From Aliterella sp. RAGGC_92 (GTDB lineage: Bacteria; Cyanobacteriota; Cyanobacteriia; Cyanobacteriales; Chroococcidiopsidaceae), in the NCBI GenBank assembly GCA_030826005.1, contig JAPJOW010000140.1:1-11091 (forward strand): DNA of 11,091 bases, in the 5' to 3' direction. The translations under genes and the position numbers were made by a program. Of this stretch, positions 1 to 7,122 are shown one piece after another. The notes under the pieces are model-generated. The model saw nothing but the letters and a program-made list of their open reading frames with translations. It was not told where the DNA came from and did no database searches. The stretch's first letter is position 1. Every line of letters begins with the position of its first letter.

Positions 1-197
1 CTTATATTGCAGGTAGAAAAGCCCCCCCTGGGAGACACTGGGGACATACGGGAACTTTAGCCGCCGTTGTCGGTAGAGGCGCAAATGTTGGTACGGCGCA
101 AAGTAAATTAAACGCTTTTAAGTCTGCTAAAATTCCTATTGCCGAAAAACCTTCGCAAATTCCCAACTTAGTTAAAAAAGCCTTGAAAACAACGTAG
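1..197 (+). CDS. sucD: Succinate-CoA ligase alpha subunit (SucD family), 3' end only
   Basis: Partial gene that enters from the left edge. The open frame reads codons from base 3 and stops at TAG 195-197, giving 64 C-terminal residues. The fragment starts YIAGRKAPPGRHWGHTGT, which matches the C-terminal part of succinyl-CoA synthetase alpha subunits (AGxTAPxGxRMGHAGA). The His of WGHTG (fragment residue 15) aligns with the phosphohistidine of that family. The end (SKLNAFKSAKIPIAEKPSQIP) keeps the family pattern of a short helix followed by a final 'sxxeIpxLvkkal' helix. The enzyme links succinyl-CoA to succinate with formation of ATP or GTP in the cytoplasm; the beta subunit is not visible here. 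Its stop codon directly touches the ATG of the next gene, so translation of the two may be coupled. A relative acting on another CoA ester cannot be excluded from this fragment. Confidence 0.82.
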   Translation, partial: YIAGRKAPPGRHWGHTGTLAAVVGRGANVGTAQSKLNAFKSAKIPIAEKPSQIPNLVKKALKTT

Positions 198-1769
198 ATG
201 AGCAAACTGCGAGTTTTGGCGCTGGGGATTGTTGCTACTATCTTGACAGCTTTACCTGTCAGCGCCGCCCAGCGCATTTATGTTAATTATGGTTCTTTAG
301 GCTTTTCGTTTTCCGTGCAGGCTTTAGAAACTTTTGCCCAGAAAGGGAAAATCGATCGAGAATTACGTTTTGTCCTAAATCGTTTAAATCCAAAACAGCA
401 AGTTCAGTTACGGACTTTTTTGCAGACGCGCTACAATCTCAAACCTGTAACTATTTCTAGAGTTAGCTACTCTATTACCGGAGAGCGGTTACTAAAGCGG
501 TTTGGGTTGGTAATTAAAACTAGAAGCGGGCAAAATGGTTTTTATGGTATTAGAGCGGCTATAGTTCAATCGGCGGCTACTCCTGAAGGATTTACCGCCC
601 TTAATTTCGTGCGAAAATTTCCCACAGATATTCGTATTGATATTGGAGAAGTACTTAAGTTTACTCGGCAAATTTCCCAGTTGCTTAAAGATACGGATGC
701 TTTAGTCGTTCAACTTGGCGAATCTCCAAGCGGTACAACCAATTACGATCGCTTTCCCGACTTAAAACAAACGGGTAAGTTTAGTGTTTCTAGGCGTACG
801 ATTAATTTACACGACGCAAAACGCGATCGCCCGATTGTTGTAGATTTATATTTACCCGCCGCTTTTAACCAATCTCTTGTCCCGGTAATTGTTATCTCTA
901 ATGGTTTGGGCGGACAGCGCGATCGCTTTATACTATTAGCTCAACATTTAGCTTCCTATGGATTTGTAGTTGTAGTTCCCGATCATCCTGGTAGTAACGA
1001 TCTTAGACAGAAACAATTTTTTGCCGGATTAAATAAAGAAAACTTTGATGCGGAAGAATATATCAACCGTCCCTTAGATATAACTTATGTTTTAAATGAG
1101 TTAGAAAAGCTTAATTCAATTGAGTTTGACAACAAACTCAATTTACAACGAGTTGGGATGTTTGGTTATTCGTTTGGCGGAACTACTGCTTTATCTTTAG
1201 CAGGAGCGCAGCTTGATTTTGAGCAACTTGAAAAGGATTGTACTTTTCCAATTAATGTTGTTAATATTTCAATTTTGTATCAATGTCGGGCTTTAGAAAT
1301 ATCAAGGCAAAAATTTAATTTGCAAGATAATCGAATTAAAGCAGCCTTCGTATTTGTACCTTTTAGTAATAGTTTATTTGGAAAAAATGGTTTAAGCCAC
1401 GTCAAAATTCCTATTTTTTGGCAAGCTACTGATGAAGATATTGTGACTCCACTTTTACTAGAACAAATTCCAGCTTTTAATCGGTTAACTACTGAAAAAT
1501 ATTTAGTAGTATCCGAAAATCTCCCTCATACCCGCGTTACTATCCAGCTAATGGACAAACTGTTAAATACACGTAGAGTAATGTCTTTAGAGGAATTAAG
1601 ATTAGTAACGCAAAGTTATCTTGAGGTGCTAACGGTAGGATTTTTTAAGTTCTATATATTGCAAGATAAAACGGCTAGTGAATATCTACAATCTTCCTAT
1701 ATTCAATACATTACTAAAAAACCTTATAATTTAAAATTTTTGAAGTTTAATAGTTTGCCCAAAAATTAG
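198..1769 (+). CDS. Exported alpha/beta hydrolase with DUF1400-like N-terminal domain
   Basis: A 523-residue protein with ATG start at 198, immediately after the TAG of the sucD-family gene. Residues 1-24 form a signal peptide (MSKLR, hydrophobic run, then LPVSAAQ), so the enzyme probably acts in the periplasm or outside the cell. Residues about 25-165 look like the N-terminal DUF1400 domain typical of cyanobacterial hydrolases. Residues about 200-450 are an alpha/beta hydrolase of the dienelactone hydrolase / PAF-acetylhydrolase type: an oxyanion-region motif VISNGLGGQRDRF (232-244), VVVVPDHPGS (257-266), and the nucleophile elbow GYSFG (323-327) with Ser325. The likely acid is Asp412 or Asp414 in QATDEDIVTP, and the likely base is His444 in LPHTR. 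An esterase or lipase role is expected; the substrate cannot be told. The C-terminal 70 residues are a Lys/Tyr-rich tail. The gene ends three bases before the convergent glycosyltransferase gene. Confidence 0.85.
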   Translation: MSKLRVLALGIVATILTALPVSAAQRIYVNYGSLGFSFSVQALETFAQKGKIDRELRFVLNRLNPKQQVQLRTFLQTRYNLKPVTISRVSYSITGERLLKRFGLVIKTRSGQNGFYGIRAAIVQSAATPEGFTALNFVRKFPTDIRIDIGEVLKFTRQISQLLKDTDALVVQLGESPSGTTNYDRFPDLKQTGKFSVSRRTINLHDAKRDRPIVVDLYLPAAFNQSLVPVIVISNGLGGQRDRFILLAQHLASYGFVVVVPDHPGSNDLRQKQFFAGLNKENFDAEEYINRPLDITYVLNELEKLNSIEFDNKLNLQRVGMFGYSFGGTTALSLAGAQLDFEQLEKDCTFPINVVNISILYQCRALEISRQKFNLQDNRIKAAFVFVPFSNSLFGKNGLSHVKIPIFWQATDEDIVTPLLLEQIPAFNRLTTEKYLVVSENLPHTRVTIQLMDKLLNTRRVMSLEELRLVTQSYLEVLTVGFFKFYILQDKTASEYLQSSYIQYITKKPYNLKFLKFNSLPKN

Positions 1770-1772
1770 TAG

Positions 1773-3365
1773 CTAACAATTATTTTTTAAGGATTTAATT
1801 GTCCACAGAGTAAGGGTTATTTCGTCGGGAGTAAGTAAATTAGGTTGATAAACTTGCTTTAGCTCAAATTGCCGAGCGAGTTTGTTTTGCAAGCTTATTG
1901 AAGGATTAAACAAAAATATATTTTTGCAGCTATCAATTAATTGGTTTATGGGAGTTTTCGGGAGTAATTGAATTTTTATTTTTGGCTCTAAATGATAGCT
2001 AAGAGATATTATATCAAGTAACTCTGTATTTTCAGCGATTAAGACTGGAGCTTTAGCTTGGTTTAAAATAGCAGCTATCGGTACATTATTTAGATTTCGA
2101 GTTTTTTGATATTTAGGTGAACTGTTGAAAATAAAAATACAGGACATTATTTCTATCGAGACTAAAACACTTAAAACTATTTTCCAGACAAGCAACTTAT
2201 TTTTATAAGTAGTTGCTAACTTATTAGCTAAAAAGTAAGCCAGAGTTAATAAAATACCTAGCTGACAAGGAACGATATATCTAGGAGCAGTAGAAATTTT
2301 AGACTCAAAAACTAAATCGATTAATATAAATAGCGATGTAGGAACTATAGTTGATGTGAAAATAAATAACTTAACCTCTCTAGGAGCTTTACGCACTAGA
2401 AAATAAAACGCCCAAATAATTAAACTAAATAAACTCAAATCGACAATAATTCTAGTAACAATAATTAAATCAAAAGCTTTATAAATAGGCGACTCAACAA
2501 ACACAATCGCTATACTATAAATCCAAATAACTGCTTTAATGGGTATAGAAATAGGCACTCGCATCCAAGTTGTGTTGTCTTGAAACTTTTGCCAGTTGTA
2601 GAAAATTACTATTAGCCAAGGTATAAAACTAATTATTCCAAAACTAAAGGCTAACAAGTATTTTTTAAGCGTTTCAGTATAACGTAGTTTTTCTAATAAA
2701 ATTATATAAGCGCTTTGTCCAATAGCAACAAATATAGAAAATAAAGAAGTATAAAATCCAACTGCTAAAGTAATAGTATATAAAAGCCAGCTTTGGCGAC
2801 TATTAAACCGAGTAGCTCGTAAAAGGGCAATGTTTGAACTTAAAATAGTAACTATCCACAAGCTGTAAGGACGCGCTTCTTGGGAATAAGCTACATAAAA
2901 GGGAGAAACTGCAAAAAGTGTAACTGCAACCCAACTTACTAAAGGTAGTTTAAATAATTCCTCACACAACCAGTAAATGCAAGCAATAGATAATACACCA
3001 AAAATAACTGACAAGCTTCTAGTTGCGACAATTGAACTTCCAAAAGTTTGTACCCAAAGTCTTGTTAATAAAAAATAAAGCGGTGAATGTTCGGGGCTTT
3101 TTATTAAAGCTTTAAAAGTATCACTTATGTTTTTTTGATGTGTTATTTTTTGATGGCTTTGTAAGTCTTTTATACTGATAAAATTTAGTTGAGACAGGTC
3201 TTGAGTAACATCTTTTTTGGTGTAACCAGAAACTCGAATAGATGTAGCTACTTCGTCTACCCAATAAACTTTATTTTCAATATTAGCGAGTCGAAAAAAT
3301 ATTCCTAAAATAACAATAATAGTGAAGAAAATAGACCAAGTTTTTAGATTATTTTTATTATTCAT
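1773..3365 (-). CDS. GT39/PMT-like polytopic membrane glycosyltransferase
   Basis: A 530-residue integral membrane protein with about ten or more hydrophobic segments spread over residues 10-415, followed by a soluble C-terminal part (about 415-530). The first external loop carries VYWVDEVATS, with the Asp37-Glu38 pair that is the metal/catalytic acidic motif of GT-C enzymes (GT39, GT83, PMT_2). PEHSPLYFLLTRLW (91-104), SQEARPYSLW (161-170) and APRYIVP (360-366) are further family signatures. Such enzymes move a sugar from a polyprenyl-phosphate donor to a lipid, glycan or protein on the outer face of the cytoplasmic membrane; the acceptor here is unknown. The gene is very AT-rich and holds no HIP1 octamer, unlike most of the window. 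It is convergent with the hydrolase (3-base gap). It lies 304 bases downstream of the SRPBCC gene on the same strand, so it probably has its own promoter. Confidence 0.85.
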   Translation of the reverse strand: MNNKNNLKTWSIFFTIIVILGIFFRLANIENKVYWVDEVATSIRVSGYTKKDVTQDLSQLNFISIKDLQSHQKITHQKNISDTFKALIKSPEHSPLYFLLTRLWVQTFGSSIVATRSLSVIFGVLSIACIYWLCEELFKLPLVSWVAVTLFAVSPFYVAYSQEARPYSLWIVTILSSNIALLRATRFNSRQSWLLYTITLAVGFYTSLFSIFVAIGQSAYIILLEKLRYTETLKKYLLAFSFGIISFIPWLIVIFYNWQKFQDNTTWMRVPISIPIKAVIWIYSIAIVFVESPIYKAFDLIIVTRIIVDLSLFSLIIWAFYFLVRKAPREVKLFIFTSTIVPTSLFILIDLVFESKISTAPRYIVPCQLGILLTLAYFLANKLATTYKNKLLVWKIVLSVLVSIEIMSCIFIFNSSPKYQKTRNLNNVPIAAILNQAKAPVLIAENTELLDIISLSYHLEPKIKIQLLPKTPINQLIDSCKNIFLFNPSISLQNKLARQFELKQVYQPNLLTPDEITLTLWTIKSLKNNC

Positions 3366-3669
3366 GCCTAATTGTTTAGATTAAAACACATACTTATGTT
3401 TTAATTTTTTGCGAAGCTTAAAATTAGCTTATAGAGTAGTTTTTAGGTTTGAATGCAGTAGGTAAATATCGCTGATTGGTTTATTTAAAAATTAATAAAC
3501 CTTTTGCAAAAGCCCACCTAGGGCTAACAGCTAAAGTCTACTAAAGTAGACTAATGTTTTTTGCGTATGGGTATATTGCAAAGTTGTTTAAGCTAAAACA
3601 AATTGTTTTGCACCAATAAACTAAAAACACTTATATTGTTATTTTATTGAAGATATTGATGGTTAAATA
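3366..3669. other. AT-rich intergenic region between SRPBCC and glycosyltransferase genes
   Basis: No coding region or RNA gene is visible in these 304 bases. It holds three small dyads: an imperfect palindrome at 3381-3404 (TTAAAA / CATA-CT-TATG / TTTTAA with a two-base bulge) close to the glycosyltransferase start, a short hairpin at 3511-3525 and a near-perfect palindrome at 3535-3552. Read on the minus strand it should contain the end of the PKS/SRPBCC transcript and the promoter of the glycosyltransferase. A TATAAG box (minus strand, 3433-3428) is the only -10-like sequence noticed, and no convincing -35 accompanies it. Confidence 0.6.
3511..3552. repeat. Two tandem small hairpins (palindromic repeat unit)
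   Basis: The first hairpin is AGCCC (3511-3515), a five-base loop, then GGGCT (3521-3525). The second is AGTCTACT (3535-3542), AA, AGTAGACT (3545-3552): an 8-bp perfect stem with a two-base loop. Ten bases separate them. Neither is followed by a run of T on either strand, so a classic intrinsic terminator is not supported. The pair resembles small dispersed palindromes found between genes in cyanobacterial genomes, but copy number cannot be judged from a single copy. Confidence 0.5.
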
Positions 3670-4314
3670 TTATTTTTTATCCGATCGCTTTTCAACTTCC
3701 TTTTTCAAAGCTACCAAAGTATTTTCTAAATTATCTCTGTAAAGACTATAAAATAAACCGCGAGTAGCAATAGACCCAGGATCGGCATTGACTTGGTGAA
3801 CGATTAAAACTTGATTGGGTGGTGCGCCAGGATAAGGCGAAATAGGTTCTATGCGCCAAGCACCTTGGAGAGATTTTAAATCGCCTTCAACTAAATTAAA
3901 AGCAATCTGTTTAGGGTAGGTTTCTTTAACAGCAATTCGCACGCGAGATTTTTTAGAGATTGCAAAAGCTCGAATAACTTGGACTTGCTCAAAAACTTTG
4001 CGATCGCCATTATTTTGAATTAGCTTGCTACTAGCAACGTTAGGGAAAAAACGGTAAAAATTATTGTAGTCTGTTAATACCTGCCAAGCTGTAGCCACCG
4101 TTGCTCTTACCAGTACCTTACCTGTATATTTGCCCTTACTTCCCGTTACTAAACTTTGCCCTTGACGTAATGCTACACGCTCTTGGACGGGGAGGCGATC
4201 GAGGGCGCTATTAAATAGCTCGGCTTTGGCGGGAATTGTAGTTATTGATAAATTTAAGGCGATCGCACCTATACTAGCAGCAAACAAACGGCTGTATTTC
4301 TGTAGTCTATACAT
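3670..4314 (-). CDS. Secreted SRPBCC (START/polyketide cyclase-like) protein
   Basis: A 214-residue protein when started at ATG 4314. The frame stays open to a TTG at 4326 and a GTG at 4317, but ATG gives a clean signal peptide: MYRLQKYSRL, a hydrophobic stretch, then AKA (29-31) with cleavage expected before ELF. The mature part, about residues 55-205, is an SRPBCC/START-fold domain with the signature AWQVLTDYNNFYRFFPNV (76-93), KVFEQ (106-110) and a long C-terminal helix (about 187-210). This group is annotated as cyclase/dehydrase or polyketide-cyclase-like. The fold forms a deep hydrophobic cavity that binds lipids or polyketides, and most cyanobacterial members have no proven reaction. 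The stop of the upstream PKS gene lies 21 bases before this ATG (9 before the TTG), so the two are probably one transcript. Export argues against direct work on a cytoplasmic PKS intermediate; carrying or modifying an exported lipid is an alternative. Confidence 0.8.
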   Translation of the reverse strand: MYRLQKYSRLFAASIGAIALNLSITTIPAKAELFNSALDRLPVQERVALRQGQSLVTGSKGKYTGKVLVRATVATAWQVLTDYNNFYRFFPNVASSKLIQNNGDRKVFEQVQVIRAFAISKKSRVRIAVKETYPKQIAFNLVEGDLKSLQGAWRIEPISPYPGAPPNQVLIVHQVNADPGSIATRGLFYSLYRDNLENTLVALKKEVEKRSDKK

Positions 4315-4335
4315 CACTATTTTCAAATTATTTTG

Positions 4336-6783
4336 TTAACTAGGCTCAAACCAATAGCGCTGACGCTGAAAGGGATAAGTTGGCAATTCTACCAAGCGAC
4401 GAGAATAATCTCGATCGAAACTCGACCAGTTTACCGCAACCCCTTGTAAATATAGTTCCCCCAAACAATGCAAAAATTGACTATAGCGATCGCTTTTTAA
4501 GGGCATCAACAAAAGGCTACCTGTAATAGGTGTGTTTAATACAGGCTGGGGACTAATTTCTATAAAATTCCAACTAGATGCGGCTAAAGTCTTTACTCTT
4601 TCTGCAAGCAGCTTTTCTCCTAGGGATGGATAACGACACCAATACTGAGAAGTTGCTACATCTCCAAAAGACGTAGCGATAAATTGGGTTGTTGGCTTAG
4701 AGTAGCTAATTTCTTGGGCTATAGCAACTGACAAGCCCTCTTTTGACAGTGACTTTTCTTTAGCTGCAACTAACTTCAAGCCATCTTCTAAGCTAAATAC
4801 TCCCCCCACATAAGCGGCGACAAATTCGCCCACATCATCGCCCATTACGGCGGTAGGTTTTATTCCCCAAGCAGTCCATAACTCAAACAAAGCATACTCA
4901 TAGGCAAATAAAGCACTTTGCTTAAATAACCCAGATTCCTTTTGAGGGGAATACAAAATTTCTAGTAAGGGAATATCTATATAGCTAGTCAATATCTCCG
5001 CACATCGGTCAATCGCGCGGCAAAAAGTAGGCTGAGTTTGATAAAGTTGGCGTGCTATCTCTGCATACTCATAGCCTCCACCGCCAAATAACAAGGCTAT
5101 TTTTTTTGCGCCGCTATTATCGTTTACTTTCGCTTGGCGCAAGTCTGTAACTTCTTGTCCCGCCACAAAAGCCGCTAGTTGTTCTCTTAGTTGAGTCGTT
5201 GAAGAAGTTACTACACACAAACGATAATTAAAATGCGATCGCCCGACGTTAGCAGTAAAACAAATATCCCCGATATCTGCTTTCGTACTCCCTAAATAAT
5301 CTTGATAGCGAACCGCTAACTGTTTGAGTGCTGTTTGCGTCTTTGCCGATAAAGTAAATAGATGAAAAGGACGTATATATTGCGCTACATCCCTGGCTAA
5401 TTGTGGCGCTTGGGCAACTACTACGTGAGCATTTGTACCGCTAAAGCCAAAAGAACTTATCCCCGCTATACGTTGCTTCTCAGTCCAAGGAGTGCGCTTA
5501 GTTGCGACTTTAATTGGCAATTGCTCCCAGTCAATATGGGGGTTTGGTTGTTGTAAATGTAAATGCGGCGGGATTTCCTCTTGTTGCAAAGCCATTACTA
5601 CTTTAATTAAACTTGCAATCCCGGCGGCGGCTTCGGAGTGACCGATATTTGTTTTTACCGAGCCAATAAGTAACGGCTCTACCGGGCTTTTTTGTCCGAA
5701 TACTGCTCCCAAAGCCCCCACTTCAATTGGATCTCCTAAAGCCGTACCCGTACCGTGAGTTTCAATATAACTTACTTGCCGAGGCTCGATTTTGCTTTGC
5801 TCTAATGCTTGACGAATTACCGCTTGTTGAGCCGGCCCGTTGGGAACTGTTAGCCCACTGCTGCGCCCATCGTGGTTAACTGCCGAACCGAGAATTACAG
5901 CCAAAATATTGTTTCCATCCGCTACAGCATCGCTCAGACGCTTGAGAACGATCGCCCCGCATCCTTCCGCCCGGACAAAGCCATCGGCGGCAGCATCAAA
6001 AGTTTTGCAATACTTACCAGGAGTAAGCATTTTAGCTTGAGAAAAATTGATACTAACTTCTGGCAACAAAATTCGGTTTACTCCCGATGCGATCGCCAAA
6101 TCGCACTCGCGATGGCGCAAACTAGCAACCGCCAAATGAACCGCTACTAAAGACGAAGAACACGCAGTATCTACCGATAAACTAGAACCTGTCAAACCCA
6201 AAATATAAGACAAGCGCCCCGAAGCCATGCTATGAGAATTGCCTGTAGCTAAGTAAGCGTCAATTTCTGGCTTTTTAGTTAAAAGCTGATGCCAGTAATC
6301 GTTACCGCAAATGCCTACAAATACCCCTGTTTGACTGCCTGTTAGTTGTTCTGGCGCAATCCCCGCTCGTTCTAATGCTTCCCAACTGACTTCTAAAAGC
6401 AAGCGTTGTTGAGGATCGAGGCTAATTGCTTCGCGGGGAGAAATGCGGAAAAATTGCGCGTCGAATTCTTGCAAATGAGGCACAAAACCACCATAGCGGC
6501 TGTACATTTTTCCGGGAGTATTTACGTTTGCATTGTAATAAGCGTTTATATCCCATCGATCGGCAGGAACTTCAGTAATACCACTTTTGCCCTCAAGTAA
6601 CATCTGCCAAAAATCTTCTGGGCGATCGCCCGCTTGGGGAAATCGACAACCTATACCGACAATTGCGATCGGTTCGTGTTTTTCCTTTTCCAAAGCTTCT
6701 AGCTTGGACTGCATTTGTTTAAGAGCAAGTAAGGCGCGTTTGGTAGGAGATAGGTCTTCTCCTGATTCAAATTGATTGCTCAT
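4336..6783 (-). CDS. Orphan type I polyketide synthase: intact KS, catalytically dead truncated AT, no ACP
   Basis: An 815-residue protein, short for a PKS module. Residues 11-36 form a charged coiled-coil linker (SPTKRALLALKQ..SKLEALEKE) of the sort that docks modular PKS subunits. Residues 37-456 are a ketosynthase with a complete triad: Cys208 in DTACSSS, His343 in THGTGT, His382 in NIGHSE. It ends with the usual GFSGTNAHVV. Residues about 470-780 are an acyltransferase remnant. The GHSxGE nucleophile motif reads GDDVGE (648-653), so His and catalytic Ser are both Asp. The FxGQGSQ motif reads FGGGGYE (566-572). The stretch that normally holds the substrate-specificity HAFHSP motif and catalytic His is missing between about residues 685 and 697. 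The protein ends at the post-AT linker (LPTYPFQRQRYWFEPS). There is no ACP, KR, DH, ER or TE, and no such gene lies in the window. The KS may condense units carried by an ACP encoded elsewhere, with the AT kept as scaffold. Confidence 0.88.
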   Translation of the reverse strand: MSNQFESGEDLSPTKRALLALKQMQSKLEALEKEKHEPIAIVGIGCRFPQAGDRPEDFWQMLLEGKSGITEVPADRWDINAYYNANVNTPGKMYSRYGGFVPHLQEFDAQFFRISPREAISLDPQQRLLLEVSWEALERAGIAPEQLTGSQTGVFVGICGNDYWHQLLTKKPEIDAYLATGNSHSMASGRLSYILGLTGSSLSVDTACSSSLVAVHLAVASLRHRECDLAIASGVNRILLPEVSINFSQAKMLTPGKYCKTFDAAADGFVRAEGCGAIVLKRLSDAVADGNNILAVILGSAVNHDGRSSGLTVPNGPAQQAVIRQALEQSKIEPRQVSYIETHGTGTALGDPIEVGALGAVFGQKSPVEPLLIGSVKTNIGHSEAAAGIASLIKVVMALQQEEIPPHLHLQQPNPHIDWEQLPIKVATKRTPWTEKQRIAGISSFGFSGTNAHVVVAQAPQLARDVAQYIRPFHLFTLSAKTQTALKQLAVRYQDYLGSTKADIGDICFTANVGRSHFNYRLCVVTSSTTQLREQLAAFVAGQEVTDLRQAKVNDNSGAKKIALLFGGGGYEYAEIARQLYQTQPTFCRAIDRCAEILTSYIDIPLLEILYSPQKESGLFKQSALFAYEYALFELWTAWGIKPTAVMGDDVGEFVAAYVGGVFSLEDGLKLVAAKEKSLSKEGLSVAIAQEISYSKPTTQFIATSFGDVATSQYWCRYPSLGEKLLAERVKTLAASSWNFIEISPQPVLNTPITGSLLLMPLKSDRYSQFLHCLGELYLQGVAVNWSSFDRDYSRRLVELPTYPFQRQRYWFEPS

Positions 6784-6915
6784 TTAAAAACGGTAATTAC
6801 AATCGAGTACCAAGTTTTCCAGCCCACTACATTTTAAGCTACCATTCGCATTTTAGTGTTTGCTTTAGCGGGTTTGGTGTAGGATAGAAAAGCAAGAAAT
6901 GAAGGTATTTCTTTG
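6784..6915. promoter_or_regulatory. Divergent control region between PKS operon and tRNA-Pro
   Basis: These 132 bases lie between two divergent transcription units and must carry both start signals. For the PKS, a TAAAAT box on the minus strand (6836-6831) is the best -10 candidate, with no convincing -35. For the tRNA, TTGCTT (6860-6865) and TAGGAT (6880-6885) are seen, but the 14-base spacer is too short for a standard promoter, so the assignment is weak. No ribosome binding site precedes the PKS ATG. Confidence 0.35.
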
Positions 6916-6989
<74 letters not shown>

Positions 6990-7001
6990 CTTAAATTAGA
7001 G

Positions 7002-7044
7002 CGCGATCGCACCCAAAATTGCCGCATTGGTGCGATCGCGTTTT
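7002..7044 (+). terminator. Intrinsic terminator of tRNA-Pro, arms built on HIP1
   Basis: A perfect 12-bp stem, CGCGATCGCACC (7002-7013) with GGTGCGATCGCG (7029-7040), encloses a 15-base loop and is followed at once by TTTT (7041-7044). It begins 12 bases after the tRNA discriminator base. Each arm contains a complete HIP1 octamer GCGATCGC (7003-7010 and 7032-7039), but the pairing extends two bases beyond the octamer on the loop side and one base further on each outer and inner edge, so it is not merely two palindromes lying side by side. Confidence 0.75.
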
Positions 7045-7068
7045 AAACTAACTCATAAGATAGAAGTC

Positions 7069-7098
7069 TTGACGCAGATATAAGCCAAAATCTTTATA
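7069..7098 (+). promoter_or_regulatory. Possible promoter of the cysteine synthase gene
   Basis: TTGACG (7069-7074) is a good -35 match (5 of 6). The downstream half is unclear: TTTATA (7093-7098) gives an 18-base spacer but only a weak -10 match, while TATAGG (7095-7100) matches better at a 20-base spacer. A TATATT at 7104-7109 has no -35 at proper spacing. The gene begins at 7123 and sits after the tRNA terminator, so a promoter in this stretch is expected. Confidence 0.35.
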
Positions 7099-7122
7099 GG
7101 CGATATATTAGGTAATTTTGGC

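Noticed and set aside
2..277. Minus-strand open frame opposite the sucD-family end and the hydrolase start
   Set aside because: The plus strand carries a recognisable SucD C-terminus and a signal peptide here; the antisense frame has no family features.
4315..4326. TTG or GTG start for the SRPBCC gene
   Set aside because: The ATG at 4314 gives a normal signal peptide without the added residues; the upstream starts are weaker, though not excluded.
5840..6150. Plus-strand open frames within the PKS gene
   Set aside because: They lie opposite the ketosynthase active-site region, which is strongly conserved on the minus strand; they are shadows.
4336..6783. Trans-AT PKS explanation for the AT remnant
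   Set aside because: Trans-AT systems keep only a short AT docking remnant; here large parts of both AT ends and the post-AT linker remain, so decay from a cis-AT KS-AT module fits better. Not fully excluded.
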